Source: Hoeflea sp. IMCC20628 | GTDB taxonomy: Bacteria > Pseudomonadota > Alphaproteobacteria > Rhizobiales > Rhizobiaceae | Assembly (NCBI RefSeq): GCF_001011155.1 | Contig: NZ_CP011479.1 | Location: forward strand, 1,258,501 to 1,322,500 | DNA: 64,000 nucleotides | Direction: 5' to 3' | Part shown: piece by piece, positions 1 through 9,510 of the stretch | Position numbering within the stretch: position 1 is the stretch's first letter | How the letters are laid out: each line of letters begins with the position of its first letter | Made by a program: the position numbers and the translations under genes | Notes under the pieces: generated by a model | Told to the model about the DNA's origin: nothing | Databases searched by the model: none | Seen by the model: only the letters and a program-made list of their open reading frames with translations

Positions 1-1
1 C

Positions 2-151
2 CGCTACACCACGATTTATGTCGCCAATAAGTCGCAGATCCAGGATCCGGACCGGATCAAGCCAGGACAGGTGTTTTCGGTTCCCGACAGTCCGCTGGAA
101 AATGCCGAAGAACTGCACAAGCAATTGCTGGATGGCGGCAACAAGTCCTGA
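2..151 (+). CDS. C-terminal end of a LysM-like protein (partial)
   Basis: An open frame runs from the window edge to a TGA at 149-151 and encodes 49 residues. The piece contains YVANKSQIQDPDRIKPGQVF, which fits the second half of a LysM peptidoglycan-binding domain (asparagine, D-P-D-x-I-x-P-G-Q-x-F pattern), followed by a short charged tail. LysM domains of this kind commonly sit at the C-terminus of periplasmic or envelope proteins in alphaproteobacteria. The rest of the protein lies outside the window, so the full function cannot be given. The family call rests on this one motif. Confidence 0.6.
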   Translation, partial: RYTTIYVANKSQIQDPDRIKPGQVFSVPDSPLENAEELHKQLLDGGNKS

Positions 152-223
152 AACAGGCTGCGGGCTGCGATCTGGTGGTCGCATTTCGCCATGGCGGACG
201 GCCGTGTCTGGTTGACTGATTGG

Positions 224-256
224 CATTCATCGTATATCGCCGATGAACGATGAATG
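224..256. promoter_or_regulatory. Inverted repeat, probable ArsR-family operator
   Basis: Ten-base arms CATTCATCGT (224-233) and ACGATGAATG (247-256) are perfectly complementary across a 13-base spacer. A second, nested pair TTCATCG (226-232) and CGATGAA (241-247) is also perfect. The structure covers the ATG of the ArsR-type gene at 250. Imperfect palindromes overlapping the start or promoter are typical of autoregulated ArsR/SmtB repressors, so autoregulation is the natural inference; no binding has been shown. Confidence 0.55.
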
Positions 257-630
257 TATCTGAACCCCAATTCGACGTCCGCGATGATGCGGTGGCGCGC
301 AAGCTGGCAGCACTGGCGCATCCGGCGCGGCTGCGTTTGCTCAGGCATCTGGGCGCCACCGACAGCTGTTGCGTCAAGGATCTGACTGGACAGGCCGGCC
401 TGGCGCAATCGACGGTCTCGCAGCATCTCAAGGTGCTTGTCGAGGCCGATCTGGTCAGCTTCCGGGCCGAGCGGCAATGCTCCCGCTACACCGTCAACGC
501 CGAAGCCCTGCGCGAACTTGCGAGCATCATCGGGCAAACACTAGATCATTGTTGCGGCGGCGGCTGTTGCGCGGCCCAGGATGACGAAAATTCGAATATC
601 GAACGGCAGGCAGACGCACCGGCGGCCTGA
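250..630 (+). CDS. ArsR/SmtB-family transcriptional regulator
   Basis: A 126-residue winged-helix protein. The N-terminal half carries the ArsR signature: LAHPARLRLLRHL, then DSCCVKDL, then the recognition helix region QSTVSQHLKVL, and a wing with CSRYTV. The CC pair at about residues 39-40 sits where metal- or arsenite-sensing members place their alpha-3 cysteines. The C-terminus adds an unusual CCGGGCC cluster (about 100-106), which could add thiol ligands. The gene lies 21 bases upstream of an Atm1-like ABC exporter on the same strand, so a metal- or thiol-responsive repressor of that exporter is plausible. The ATG at 250 is the only usable start because the frame at 243 closes at once. 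The ligand is unknown. Confidence 0.85.
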   Translation: MNVSEPQFDVRDDAVARKLAALAHPARLRLLRHLGATDSCCVKDLTGQAGLAQSTVSQHLKVLVEADLVSFRAERQCSRYTVNAEALRELASIIGQTLDHCCGGGCCAAQDDENSNIERQADAPAA

Positions 631-651
631 CCGGACACAAGGACATGTGAT

Positions 652-2544
652 TTGAACACCAAGACTGTATCCGCCGAAAAGGGAAACCCCTTCGGCACTC
701 TCAAAAACCTGTGGCCCTATATGTGGCCGGCAGACCGGCCAGATCTGAAAATGCGGGTGTTGTGGGCAACGCTGTTCCTGCTGCTGTCCAAACTCGTGCT
801 GATCTCGGTGCCCTATTTCTTCAAATGGGCCACCGATGCGCTCAATGGCGACCCGACGGTGGCGAGCTGGATGCCGGCGCTGATCGCCACACCGGTGATG
901 CTGGTGGTCGCCTATAATGTGGTGCGGATCGTGCAATGGGGCTTCAACCAGTTGCGCGATGCGCTGTTTGCCCGGGTCGGCCAGCACGCCGTGCGGCAAC
1001 TGGCCTACAAGACATTTGTCCACATGCACGAATTGTCGCTCAGGTTTCATCTGGAGCGGCGCACCGGCGGCCTGTCGCGGGTCATCGAGCGCGGCACCAA
1101 GGGCATCGAGACCATTGTCCGCTTCACCATCCTCAACACCGCACCGACGCTGATCGAATTCGCCCTGACGGCCGTCATTTTCGGTGTGGCCTATGGCTGG
1201 GGCTATGTCGCGGTCACAGCCGTCACGGTCTGGTTCTATATCTGGTTCACCGTGCGGGCCTCGGACTGGCGGATTGCGATCCGGCGCTCGATGAACGCGT
1301 CGGACACGGATGCCAACACCAAGTCGGTCGATTCGCTGCTCAATTACGAAACGGTCAAATATTTCGGCAATGAGGACATGGAGGCGCGCCGCTTCGACGT
1401 GTCGATGGCGTCCTATGAGAAATCGGCGACACAGGTCTGGACCTCGCTTGGCTGGCTCAACATGGGGCAGGGCGTCATTTTCGGGGTCGGCATGACCGTT
1501 ATGATGGTGATGTCGGCGCTTGCGGTGCAGGCGGGCACCCAGACCATCGGTGACTTCGTCTTCATCAACGCCATGCTGATGCAGCTCTCCGTGCCGCTGA
1601 ATTTCATCGGCTTCGTCTACCGGGAAATCCGCCAGGGGCTCACCGATATCGAGCAGATGTTCGAGCTTCTCGATGTCGAGCCTGAAGTGCGCGACGCGCC
1701 CGATGCAAAGCCGCTGGCAGTCGGCCAGGGCGCGATCCGCTTTGACAATGTCAATTTCAGCTATGACCCGTCGCGTCCTATCCTCAAGGGCGTCTCGTTC
1801 GAGGTTCCGGCCGGCAAGACCATTGCCATTGTCGGGCCGTCGGGGGCAGGTAAATCGACGATTTCGCGGCTGTTGTACCGGTTTTACGACATCCAGTCGG
1901 GCAGCATTTCCATTGACGGGCAGAATGTGCGCGATGTGACGCAAAAAAGCCTGCGTGCCGCCATCGGCATGGTGCCGCAGGACACGGTTCTGTTTAATGA
2001 CACGATCGCCTACAATATCCGCTATGGCCGCATCGACGCCAGTGAAGAGGAAGTCAATCAGGCGGCTGACCTTGCCCAGATCGGCGGCTTCATTCGCAGC
2101 CTGCCGGAAGGCTTCAAGGCCATGGTTGGTGAGCGCGGGCTTAAACTCTCCGGTGGCGAGAAGCAGCGTGTGGCAATTGCCCGGACCATCCTCAAGGCGC
2201 CGCCGATCCTGATCCTGGATGAGGCAACGTCGGCGCTCGACACCGCTACCGAGCAGGAAATCCAGACGGCGCTCGACTTCGTCTCCAAGGACCGCACCAC
2301 GGTGGTAATCGCTCACCGGCTGTCGACAGTGGTCAGCGCCGACGAGATCATCGTGCTCAAGGATGGCCAGATTGCCGAACGTGGACGCCATGCCGACCTG
2401 CTGGAGCAAAAGGGCCTCTACGCCTCGATGTGGGATCGCCAGCGCGAAGCCACAGAAGCCGAAGAACAGCTCAAGCGGATGCGTGAAGACGACGAGTTCG
2501 GCATCGTGACGCGGCGGCGCACGCCGGAAGTCGGCGAAACCTGA
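652..2544 (+). CDS. Atm1/HMT-type ABC exporter (fused permease and ATPase)
   Basis: A 630-residue half-transporter. Residues about 35-330 form the ABC type-1 membrane domain, including [11 protein letters not shown] at about 231-241, a motif characteristic of the Atm1 family. The ATPase domain follows: Walker [10 protein letters not shown] (395-403), signature LSGGEKQR (about 499-506), Walker [13 protein letters not shown] (about 519-530) and an H-loop in VVIAHRLST. Atm1 relatives export glutathione-linked compounds and in bacteria confer heavy-metal tolerance or support Fe-S metabolism. The start is TTG, chosen because AAGGA lies about 8 bases upstream and no in-frame ATG precedes the conserved region. 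It probably forms an operon with the ArsR-type gene. The substrate cannot be read from sequence. Confidence 0.88.
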   Translation: MNTKTVSAEKGNPFGTLKNLWPYMWPADRPDLKMRVLWATLFLLLSKLVLISVPYFFKWATDALNGDPTVASWMPALIATPVMLVVAYNVVRIVQWGFNQLRDALFARVGQHAVRQLAYKTFVHMHELSLRFHLERRTGGLSRVIERGTKGIETIVRFTILNTAPTLIEFALTAVIFGVAYGWGYVAVTAVTVWFYIWFTVRASDWRIAIRRSMNASDTDANTKSVDSLLNYETVKYFGNEDMEARRFDVSMASYEKSATQVWTSLGWLNMGQGVIFGVGMTVMMVMSALAVQAGTQTIGDFVFINAMLMQLSVPLNFIGFVYREIRQGLTDIEQMFELLDVEPEVRDAPDAKPLAVGQGAIRFDNVNFSYDPSRPILKGVSFEVPAGKTIAIVGPSGAGKSTISRLLYRFYDIQSGSISIDGQNVRDVTQKSLRAAIGMVPQDTVLFNDTIAYNIRYGRIDASEEEVNQAADLAQIGGFIRSLPEGFKAMVGERGLKLSGGEKQRVAIARTILKAPPILILDEATSALDTATEQEIQTALDFVSKDRTTVVIAHRLSTVVSADEIIVLKDGQIAERGRHADLLEQKGLYASMWDRQREATEAEEQLKRMREDDEFGIVTRRRTPEVGET

Positions 2545-2635
2545 TCAGCCCGCGTGCAATTGCCGCCGGAAAGTGGTTTCCCCTTTGGGGGGAATTGCTG
2601 TAGGCACGGCCAATGGACAAATCAGGGAAGACGTC

Positions 2636-3337
2636 ATGAGCATTATCGACAGCGTTCGCAACGCGCTGGTTCCGGTTCACCGGGAAGGCTACAAATTTGT
2701 CGCCGCATTCTTTGGCGCATCGGTTCTGCTGGGCTGGATCGCCGATCCGCTGTTCTGGATCGGCATGGTGCTGACCGCATGGTGCGCCTATTTCTTCCGC
2801 GACCCGGAACGGGTGACGCCGCTGGATGATGATCTGGTGATCAGTCCCGCCGATGGCCGCGTCTCCTCGGTGGTGCGGATGATGCCGCCGGTCGAGCTTG
2901 GTCTGGGGACCGACGAAATGCTGCGTATCTCGGTGTTCATGAATGTGTTCGACTGTCATGTGAACCGTGCACCGGTCAAAGGCCGCGTTGTCCGCAAGAT
3001 CCATTCACAGGGCTCGTTCCTCAATGCAGAGCTCGACAAGGCCAGCACCGAAAACGAGCGCAGCGGCCTGGTGATTGAAACGACCCGCCATGGCGAGATT
3101 GGTGTGGTGCAGATCGCCGGACTGGTGGCGCGCCGCATCCTGTGCTGGGCCGACGAGAACGAGCAGCTTGATGCAGGCGAACGCTTTGGCCTGATCCGGT
3201 TTGGCTCACGACTCGACGTGTTCCTGCCGACGTCTGCCCGATCGCTGGTCAGCGTTGGCCAGACAGCAATTGCAGGCGAAACCATGCTTGCCGAATTTGG
3301 ATCAGACAAGGGACCCGTAGTCAGCCGCCGCGATTGA
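2636..3337 (+). CDS. psd: Phosphatidylserine decarboxylase proenzyme
   Basis: A 233-residue short-form (PSD-A type) decarboxylase that converts phosphatidylserine to phosphatidylethanolamine at the inner membrane. An N-terminal hydrophobic hairpin (about residues 22-55) anchors it, followed by [11 protein letters not shown] and the SPADGRV segment. The RFGSRLD motif near residue 190 holds the Gly-Ser bond where the proenzyme cleaves itself to make the pyruvoyl group. The ATG at 2636 is preferred because AGGGAAG lies just upstream; an in-frame ATG at 2573 would add 21 residues unlike the family. The next gene is pssA, 32 bases downstream, making the two-step PE pathway an operon. Confidence 0.93.
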   Translation: MSIIDSVRNALVPVHREGYKFVAAFFGASVLLGWIADPLFWIGMVLTAWCAYFFRDPERVTPLDDDLVISPADGRVSSVVRMMPPVELGLGTDEMLRISVFMNVFDCHVNRAPVKGRVVRKIHSQGSFLNAELDKASTENERSGLVIETTRHGEIGVVQIAGLVARRILCWADENEQLDAGERFGLIRFGSRLDVFLPTSARSLVSVGQTAIAGETMLAEFGSDKGPVVSRRD

Positions 3338-3369
3338 GGCTGGCTGCTCAGGTGACAAGGGAGAAATGC

Positions 3370-4245
3370 ATGCCGACGCCGTTCCCACCCTATGAACCGC
3401 ATGGTCCGGAAGACGAAGAACTGGATGAGGGCCGTGGCCCGCGTTTACGTGAAATCCCGTTCCGGATGCTCGTTCCCAATCTGATCACCGTACTGGCGAT
3501 CTGTGCCGGCATGACCGGTATCCGGCTGGCATTCGAAAACCGCTTCGAAATGGCGGTCGCCATGGTGCTCATCGCTGCGTTCCTCGACGGCATTGACGGA
3601 CGGGTGGCGCGGCTGTTGAAAGCGCAATCGAAATTTGGCGCGCAGATGGATTCGCTGGCCGATATCGTCAATTTTGGCGTGGCGCCGGCGCTGGTGCTCT
3701 ATGTCTTCATTCTTGATCAGGCACGGTCATTCGGATGGATCGCGGCGATTGTCTTTGCTGTCGCTGCAGGCCTGCGCCTGGCTCGGTTCAACGTCATTTC
3801 CGAGACCACCGCCAAATCGGCCTGGCAGAGCTATTATTTTGTCGGTGTGCCGGCACCTGCCGGGGCAATGCTGGTGTTGTTGCCGATCTATCTCGGCTTT
3901 CTCGGTATGCCGATCGACAAAAGCACCGGTTTCATTGCGGCTGCCTACACCATGTTCATCGGCTTTCTGCTGGTCAGCCGGGTGCCGGTGTTTTCCGGCA
4001 AGGGTTCCAGTGGTGGCGTCCGCCGCGACCTGGTGATGCCGTTCATCTTGGCGGCGGTGGTCTATGTCTCGCTGCTGATGAGCTTCACCTGGGAGACACT
4101 GACGCTGACGGCACTCGGCTACCTGGTGTCGCTGCCATTCGGCGCGCGGGCCTGGTCGCGCAAATATGGGCCAATGTCACGTCTGAAGACGCAACAGGAC
4201 GCGGCGGACAGCGGCTCGGATGCCGGAGAAGACCCGAAAGACTGA
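3370..4245 (+). CDS. pssA: CDP-diacylglycerol-serine O-phosphatidyltransferase
   Basis: A 291-residue integral membrane protein that makes phosphatidylserine from CDP-diacylglycerol and serine, the substrate for the upstream decarboxylase. The CDP-alcohol phosphatidyltransferase motif DG-x2-AR-x8-G-x3-D-x3-D is complete: DGRVAR, then G at fixed distance, then QMDSLAD. Several hydrophobic helices follow up to about residue 265, ending in a charged cytosolic tail. The ATG at 3370 is chosen because AAGGGAG lies about 6 bases upstream. The N-terminal 35 residues are acidic and proline-rich, as is common in rhizobial PssA. Confidence 0.92.
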   Translation: MPTPFPPYEPHGPEDEELDEGRGPRLREIPFRMLVPNLITVLAICAGMTGIRLAFENRFEMAVAMVLIAAFLDGIDGRVARLLKAQSKFGAQMDSLADIVNFGVAPALVLYVFILDQARSFGWIAAIVFAVAAGLRLARFNVISETTAKSAWQSYYFVGVPAPAGAMLVLLPIYLGFLGMPIDKSTGFIAAAYTMFIGFLLVSRVPVFSGKGSSGGVRRDLVMPFILAAVVYVSLLMSFTWETLTLTALGYLVSLPFGARAWSRKYGPMSRLKTQQDAADSGSDAGEDPKD

Positions 4246-4249
4246 AGCG

Positions 4250-6487
4250 CTACTTTGTCTGTTGGCCGGCGCGGTGTGAACTTATCCATTCGTCGGCGAT
4301 CTTCTGCGCCGTGACATAGTCTGTCTTGCCCGAGCCCAGAACCGGAATTTCCGGCACATTGACGATCTCGCCCGGAACCATAAGGTCGGTGGCGCCGAAC
4401 CTGCGGGAGTAATCGCGCAACTCGTCGCGCAAGGCAGGCATCTTGGTTGTCACCAGCACGATGCGTTCGCCCTTGCGGGCGTCCTCCACCGCGACGGCGG
4501 CGTGGAAGTATTCCGGCCAGAGTTTTTGCACCATTATCTCAATGGCGCCCAGAGAGATCATCTCTCCGGCGATCTTGGCGAAGCGTTTGGCGCGCCCGCG
4601 AATGGAGATGAAGCCGTCATCATCAACGGCAACGATATCGCCGGAATCGTGCCACCCATCGGCAAGCGGGTGCAGCGCGCCGGGATCGGAGGCCAACATG
4701 TAGCCGATCATGACATTGGGGCCCGAGACAAATAACCTGCCGCCATCGTTGATGCCTTCTACCGGCTCCAATCTCAGCGCCATCCCCGGCAGCAATCGGC
4801 CGACGGTTCCGTCCTTTGAGTGGCTGCCGGAATTGACTGCCGCAACCGGTGCCGCTTCGGTCATGCCGAAGCCTTCAACGATGACTGCGCCAAAGCGCTC
4901 CAGGTAGATTCTTCGGGTTTCGGCGCGTACCGCTTCCGCACCGGCCACGATCAGCCGCAAGCTCTGGAAATCGGTGTCCTTGGCGGTGCGGGCGTAGCCT
5001 GCCAGAAATGTGTCGGTGCCGAACATGATCGAGGGTTTGACCTCGCGGGCCACTGCCGGAATGATCCGGTAATGCAGCGGTGACGGGTAGAGAAACAATC
5101 TGATGCCATAGAGCAGCGGCAGGATGGCGCCGCCGGTCAGCCCGAAGGAATGAAACACCGGCAGCACATTGAACAATTTGTCGCGCACCGAAATGTCGAT
5201 GCGGGCTTCTGCCTGGGCGGCGTTGGCGTGCAGGTTCTTGTGGGACAGGACCACGCCCTTGGGCGTGCCCTCGGAGCCGGAGGTAAACAGGATCACCGCC
5301 GCATCACTCGCCTCGACCGGACGCAAGGGGCTGCGCCACATCAGGAACGCGCTGGCTTTTTCTTGACGTGAGATGGTCTCGCGCAGTTCCTCGAGCCAGA
5401 CGATTTTCACGCCTGCCGCTTCAATGGCAGCAATTTGAGGCTCGAGACCTGCCTTGTCGACAAAGGCGCGGCTGGAAAGCACTGTGCGGATCCTGGCCGT
5501 CGACAGCGCCGAGACGAGTGCAGCCGATCCCGCAGTGTAGTTCAGCATCGCCGCGACCCGACCTGCCGATTGCAGCGCCAGAAAGGTGACGATCACGGCG
5601 TTGGCATTGGGCAACATGATTCCCAGCGCTTCGCCCGGCTCGCTCATCCGCTCGAAGCGGGCGCCGAGCGCGCGCGCGCCGATCATCATCCGCTTGTAGG
5701 TGAGCTTGCCGCCAAGCGCGTCCTCAAGCACCGGTCCGGCCTTGCCATAGCGGTCGGCAGCGTCTCGGAACGCCAGGAACAGACCGCGCTCGAGGTCGTT
5801 GCTGGCAAACCGTGCCAGCGCCAAAGCATCATGCACCCGGTCTTCATCACGTGACGCAGTCGAACCGTTGCCCGCCGGGGCGATGTCGTCGAAATCAACC
5901 AGCCCTGATTGCGCCAGCCTGAAGCTCGGTAACAACTGGCGCGGGGCTTCTTCTCGCGGATGGGCTGACCAGAGCGACAAGCTCGATCCGCGGACATGCA
6001 TGGCGCGGAGTGGCGCCTTGTGCTTGCGTGCGAGCGTTGCAATTGCTGCGTAGCGGGCGAGGGTTTCAGGCGCAGGCTCGATCGGGTATGGGAGCGCAAT
6101 CGTCACAGAAGAGCCGGCAGCCAGCGCAGTCTGGATAGCTGCCGTGTCGCCGGCCGGAGCGGTGCGGGCGAACAGCCGCAGGCCGAACAGGATCAGCGAG
6201 CGCTGGTCGCCCTCGTGCAGCACATGCAGGCAGTTGCGGTCGAGTACGGACCATAAGACCGCCACGTCAAGGCCTGACTGGCGCGCGTAGACATGGATGA
6301 CCGGGCTGGCGGTTTTGGAACCGGTTGGCTCAATGGTTTCAGGCAAGTGCAGCCGGAACAGGGTCTTGAACTTGGTCAGCGCAATGGCTTGCGGCAGGCT
6401 GATGCCGTGCTTTGCCGAGGTCCGGAAAGCTGCCACCAGAACGGCACCCAGCACAATAATGATCAGTGTTGCGACCCAACCCGCCAT
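4250..6487 (-). CDS. Acyl-ACP synthetase-like AMP-binding enzyme with N-terminal extension
   Basis: A 745-residue protein. A hydrophobic N-terminal segment (about 3-22) is followed by about 200 residues that occupy the place of the acyltransferase half of Aas (2-acyl-glycerophosphoethanolamine acyltransferase/acyl-ACP synthetase), but no H-x4-D catalytic motif is visible there. The AMP-binding domain starts near residue 235: FTSGSEGTPKG at about 401-411, GFGMTEAAP near 560, and a C-terminal GSGKTDY lysine loop. It probably activates fatty acids as acyl-adenylates for transfer to ACP or CoA. It converges on pssA with only 4 bases between stops, which fits a phospholipid-repair role. A plain acyl-CoA ligase is the alternative. 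Confidence 0.75.
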   Translation of the reverse strand: MAGWVATLIIIVLGAVLVAAFRTSAKHGISLPQAIALTKFKTLFRLHLPETIEPTGSKTASPVIHVYARQSGLDVAVLWSVLDRNCLHVLHEGDQRSLILFGLRLFARTAPAGDTAAIQTALAAGSSVTIALPYPIEPAPETLARYAAIATLARKHKAPLRAMHVRGSSLSLWSAHPREEAPRQLLPSFRLAQSGLVDFDDIAPAGNGSTASRDEDRVHDALALARFASNDLERGLFLAFRDAADRYGKAGPVLEDALGGKLTYKRMMIGARALGARFERMSEPGEALGIMLPNANAVIVTFLALQSAGRVAAMLNYTAGSAALVSALSTARIRTVLSSRAFVDKAGLEPQIAAIEAAGVKIVWLEELRETISRQEKASAFLMWRSPLRPVEASDAAVILFTSGSEGTPKGVVLSHKNLHANAAQAEARIDISVRDKLFNVLPVFHSFGLTGGAILPLLYGIRLFLYPSPLHYRIIPAVAREVKPSIMFGTDTFLAGYARTAKDTDFQSLRLIVAGAEAVRAETRRIYLERFGAVIVEGFGMTEAAPVAAVNSGSHSKDGTVGRLLPGMALRLEPVEGINDGGRLFVSGPNVMIGYMLASDPGALHPLADGWHDSGDIVAVDDDGFISIRGRAKRFAKIAGEMISLGAIEIMVQKLWPEYFHAAVAVEDARKGERIVLVTTKMPALRDELRDYSRRFGATDLMVPGEIVNVPEIPVLGSGKTDYVTAQKIADEWISSHRAGQQTK

Positions 6488-6621
6488 GAACGGTCTCCTC
6501 CACCTGTGACCGATTGCAAACGCATGACGCGCTCGAATAGGTCAACTGCTCCTGTCGGGGAGCCTAGAGCCGATTTCAGAGAAAGGGAACCGGTCAGATG
6601 GTCGTGGAAACGGCGGGCAGC

Positions 6622-7359
6622 CTATTCGGGCAGCCGGTAGTCGAAGAAGCGGTTTTCTTTGACGCGGAACAGTTTGCCTGATTCAGTGCAGGACGGACTG
6701 CAGAGCGGGACCAGCTTTTCTGCAACTTCGGACGGATGGGGCAGGGTGTCGGGGTTTTCGCCCGGTACCGCCTGGGCTCGCATCGCTGTGCGGGTGGCGC
6801 CCGGATCAATCGAATTGACAGTCAGCGCCGTCTTTTCAGTCTCCGCGGCCCAGACCCGCGCCAGCGTCTCAACCGCTGCCTTGGACGCAGCATAGGGGCC
6901 CCAGAAGGCACGGGCCGAATGGGCAACACCTGAGGACAGGATCAGTGCCCGGCCGGCGTCGGAGTTGATCAGCAGCGGCTCGACCGAACGGATCACCCGC
7001 CAGGTAGCGGTGACGTTGACCGCCATCACCTTGTCGAAAACCTTGGCCTCGACATGACCGACAGGCGAGATGGTGCCCAGCACGCCGGCATTGGCCACGA
7101 GTATGTCGAGCTTGCCCCAGCGGTCGTTGATAGCCGAGCCGAGCCGGTCGATGGCGGGCATGTCGGTCAGGTCCATCGGCACCAGTGTGGTGCTGCCGCC
7201 CTCGGCCTGAATGGCGTCATCGAGATCTTCGAGGCCGCCGGTGGTGCGGGCCACCGCAATCACATGCGCGCCCTGTTTGGCCAGCGCCAATGCGGTCCAG
7301 TAGCCAATGCCGCGTGAAGCGCCGGTGACAAGCGCGATACGTCCGTCAAGAGAAGTCAT
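6622..7359 (-). CDS. SDR-family NAD(P)-dependent oxidoreductase
   Basis: A 245-residue classical short-chain dehydrogenase. TGASRGIG (about 14-21) is the cofactor-binding glycine motif, NAG (about 90) follows the fourth strand, and the catalytic set is S in ILSSGVAH plus Y-x3-K in YAASKAA. The substrate is not predictable. It follows purF by 8 bases on the same strand, so it is probably the last gene of the radA-cvpA-purF group, an arrangement seen widely in rhizobia. Confidence 0.88.
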   Translation of the reverse strand: MTSLDGRIALVTGASRGIGYWTALALAKQGAHVIAVARTTGGLEDLDDAIQAEGGSTTLVPMDLTDMPAIDRLGSAINDRWGKLDILVANAGVLGTISPVGHVEAKVFDKVMAVNVTATWRVIRSVEPLLINSDAGRALILSSGVAHSARAFWGPYAASKAAVETLARVWAAETEKTALTVNSIDPGATRTAMRAQAVPGENPDTLPHPSEVAEKLVPLCSPSCTESGKLFRVKENRFFDYRLPE

Positions 7360-7367
7360 GCTTTGGA

Positions 7368-8834
7368 TTATCCGTTGTTGGCCAGCAGCGACAGGCTGCG
7401 CACATTGACGTGGTCTTCCTGATCGGTGAGCACGGTCGGGTAGTCGCCAGTGAAGCAGGCGTCACAGAATTGCGGGCATTCCGCATTGCGGCCAGGCTCG
7501 CGCACGGCGCGATAGAGCCCGTCGATGGAGACAAAACCGAGACTGTCGACGCGGATGAAGTCAGCCATGGCGGCCACAGACATGCGCGAGGCGAGCAGTT
7601 TGGACTTTTCCGGCGTATCGACGCCATAGAAACACGACGACATGGTCGGCGGAGAGGCGATGCGCATATGCACTTCCCGCGCCCCGGCCTCGCGCACCAG
7701 CTTGACGATCTTCTGGCTGGTGGTGCCGCGGACGATCGAATCATCGACCAGCACGACGCGCTTGCCTTCGATCATGTTGCGGTTGGGATTGAGCTTGAGC
7801 TTGACGCCCATGTGGCGGATCGCCGAGGAGGGCGCAATAAAGGTGCGGCCGACATAGTGGTTGCGGATGATGCCGAGTTCAAACGGCAGATTGGATTGCT
7901 GGGCAAACCCGATGGCCGCCGGCGTGCCCGAGTCGGGAACCGGGATGATGACGTCAGCCTCGACCGGGCTTTCCTTGGCCAGTTCTTCGCCGATTCTCTT
8001 GCGCGCCTCGTAGACGTTGCGGCCCTCGATGTTGGAATCGGGCCGTGCGAAATAGACATATTCGAAGATGCAAAGCCGGGGCGGCTGTTTTTCGAAAGGA
8101 AAATGGCTTTCGATGCCTGTGGTGGTGATCACCACGACTTCGCCGGGGGCGACGTCGCGGACAAATCGGGCGCCGATGATGTCGAGCGCGCAGGTCTCCG
8201 ACGCCAGGATATAGGCGCCGTCGAGATCGCCGATGCACAGCGGCCGGATGCCGAGCGGATCGCGGGCGCCGATCATCTTTTTCTCCGACAGTCCGACCAG
8301 GGAATAGGCACCCTCGAGTCTGGACAGCGCATCGATGAATTTTGGGACAATCCGGCTTTTCTCGCTGGTGGCGATCAGGTGCAGGATAACCTCGGTGTCC
8401 GATGTCGAGGAGAAGATCGAACCGCGCTTTTGCAATTCGCTCTGCAAGGTGAGTGCATTGGTGATGTTGCCATTGTGCGAGATGGCGAAGCCGCCACCGG
8501 CAAATTCGGCAAAGAACGGCTGGATGTTGCGCAGGCCTTCGCCGCCAGTCGTGGAATAGCGGTTATGGCCAATGGCGCGGTCGCCGGGCAAGCGGTCCAT
8601 CACCGAACGTTTGGTGAAGGTGTCCCCGATCAGGCCGACATGGCGCTCGACCGAGAATTGTTGGCCATCGAAAGAGACGATGCCGGCGGCCTCCTGGCCG
8701 CGATGCTGAAGTGCATGCAATCCGAGTGTCACAACGGCAGCGGCCTCGGGCTTGCCGAAAATTCCGAACACTCCGCATTCGTCATGGAAACAGTCGGCTT
8801 CGTTATCGACAGGTATCACGCCAGTGTCTGTCAT
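7368..8834 (-). CDS. purF: Amidophosphoribosyltransferase
   Basis: A 488-residue enzyme for the first committed step of purine synthesis, using glutamine and PRPP to make 5-phosphoribosylamine. A 19-residue propeptide precedes Cys20 in DECGVFGIF, which becomes the N-terminal nucleophile of the glutaminase domain after processing. HNGNITN and the type-II glutaminase core follow. The phosphoribosyltransferase half holds the PRPP loop VVLVDDSIVRGTTS near residue 365. Length and domain order are normal. It sits between cvpA and an SDR gene on the minus strand. Confidence 0.96.
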   Translation of the reverse strand: MTDTGVIPVDNEADCFHDECGVFGIFGKPEAAAVVTLGLHALQHRGQEAAGIVSFDGQQFSVERHVGLIGDTFTKRSVMDRLPGDRAIGHNRYSTTGGEGLRNIQPFFAEFAGGGFAISHNGNITNALTLQSELQKRGSIFSSTSDTEVILHLIATSEKSRIVPKFIDALSRLEGAYSLVGLSEKKMIGARDPLGIRPLCIGDLDGAYILASETCALDIIGARFVRDVAPGEVVVITTTGIESHFPFEKQPPRLCIFEYVYFARPDSNIEGRNVYEARKRIGEELAKESPVEADVIIPVPDSGTPAAIGFAQQSNLPFELGIIRNHYVGRTFIAPSSAIRHMGVKLKLNPNRNMIEGKRVVLVDDSIVRGTTSQKIVKLVREAGAREVHMRIASPPTMSSCFYGVDTPEKSKLLASRMSVAAMADFIRVDSLGFVSIDGLYRAVREPGRNAECPQFCDACFTGDYPTVLTDQEDHVNVRSLSLLANNG

Positions 8835-8886
8835 CGGTGTCGGACCTTTTTATAGACCGGCCGGATTGATCCCCGACCGGAATCAC

Positions 8887-9447
8887 TCATCCGCTGGTAG
8901 CGGGTGCCTCGTCGGTGGCGGGGTCTTCCGCATCGCTGCCGCGCAGGCGTTCAAGGATTGTTGCGTCCGCATCATCGGGCAGCATGTTGATCAGCTTGGT
9001 TCCAAGTGAATCAAGCATCGGCTTCGATTTTGCTGTCGCCACCCATTCGGGCTGCTTCGGCGCGGCAACGAGCCAATTGAAAAACAACATTGCGACGACC
9101 ACCAGCAAAACGCCGCGGGCGGCGCCAAAGACAAAACCGAGGGTCCGGTCAAGCGCACCGATTCGGCTGTCGATAATGAAATCTGCAATCCGCATGGTGA
9201 TGTAGGACACGATGATCAGCGCGACCAGAAACACAACCGCCGCAGACCCGATCATGGCGATCTTGTCGGACGAGGTGTAATTCAGCGCAAATGGGGTCAG
9301 GATCGGATAGAGGAAAAATGCAGCCGCAGCCGCAGCGATCCAGGAAGCGACGGCCAGAACCTCGCGTGAAAATCCACGAACCATCGCAAGCACCGCCGAA
9401 AACAGCGTGATAACAAGCAGGATGGCGTCAAGAAGGGTAATAGGCAT
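8887..9447 (-). CDS. cvpA: CvpA-family membrane protein
   Basis: A 186-residue protein with four predicted membrane helices (about residues 5-25, 30-50, 65-85 and 100-125) and a polar C-terminal tail. The N-terminus MPITLLDAILLVITLFSAVL and the following R-G-F-x-R-E-V pattern are typical of CvpA. The family is linked to colicin V production and envelope maintenance in enterobacteria, but its biochemical role is unsettled. The position between radA and purF is the usual one. Confidence 0.88.
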   Translation of the reverse strand: MPITLLDAILLVITLFSAVLAMVRGFSREVLAVASWIAAAAAAFFLYPILTPFALNYTSSDKIAMIGSAAVVFLVALIIVSYITMRIADFIIDSRIGALDRTLGFVFGAARGVLLVVVAMLFFNWLVAAPKQPEWVATAKSKPMLDSLGTKLINMLPDDADATILERLRGSDAEDPATDEAPATSG

Positions 9448-9510
9448 GAAATCGCGTTCCGTTCAGTCGCTGCCCGCCATCGCCGATTCGGGCGTAAGGA
9501 TGGGCTGAAT

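Noticed and set aside
541-2409. Long open frame antisense to the ABC exporter
   Set aside because: It has no family motif, lies entirely opposite a gene with complete ABC motifs, and is the usual high-GC shadow.
7410-8855. Long plus-strand open frame opposite purF
   Set aside because: The minus strand encodes a complete PurF; the plus-strand product has no recognisable features.
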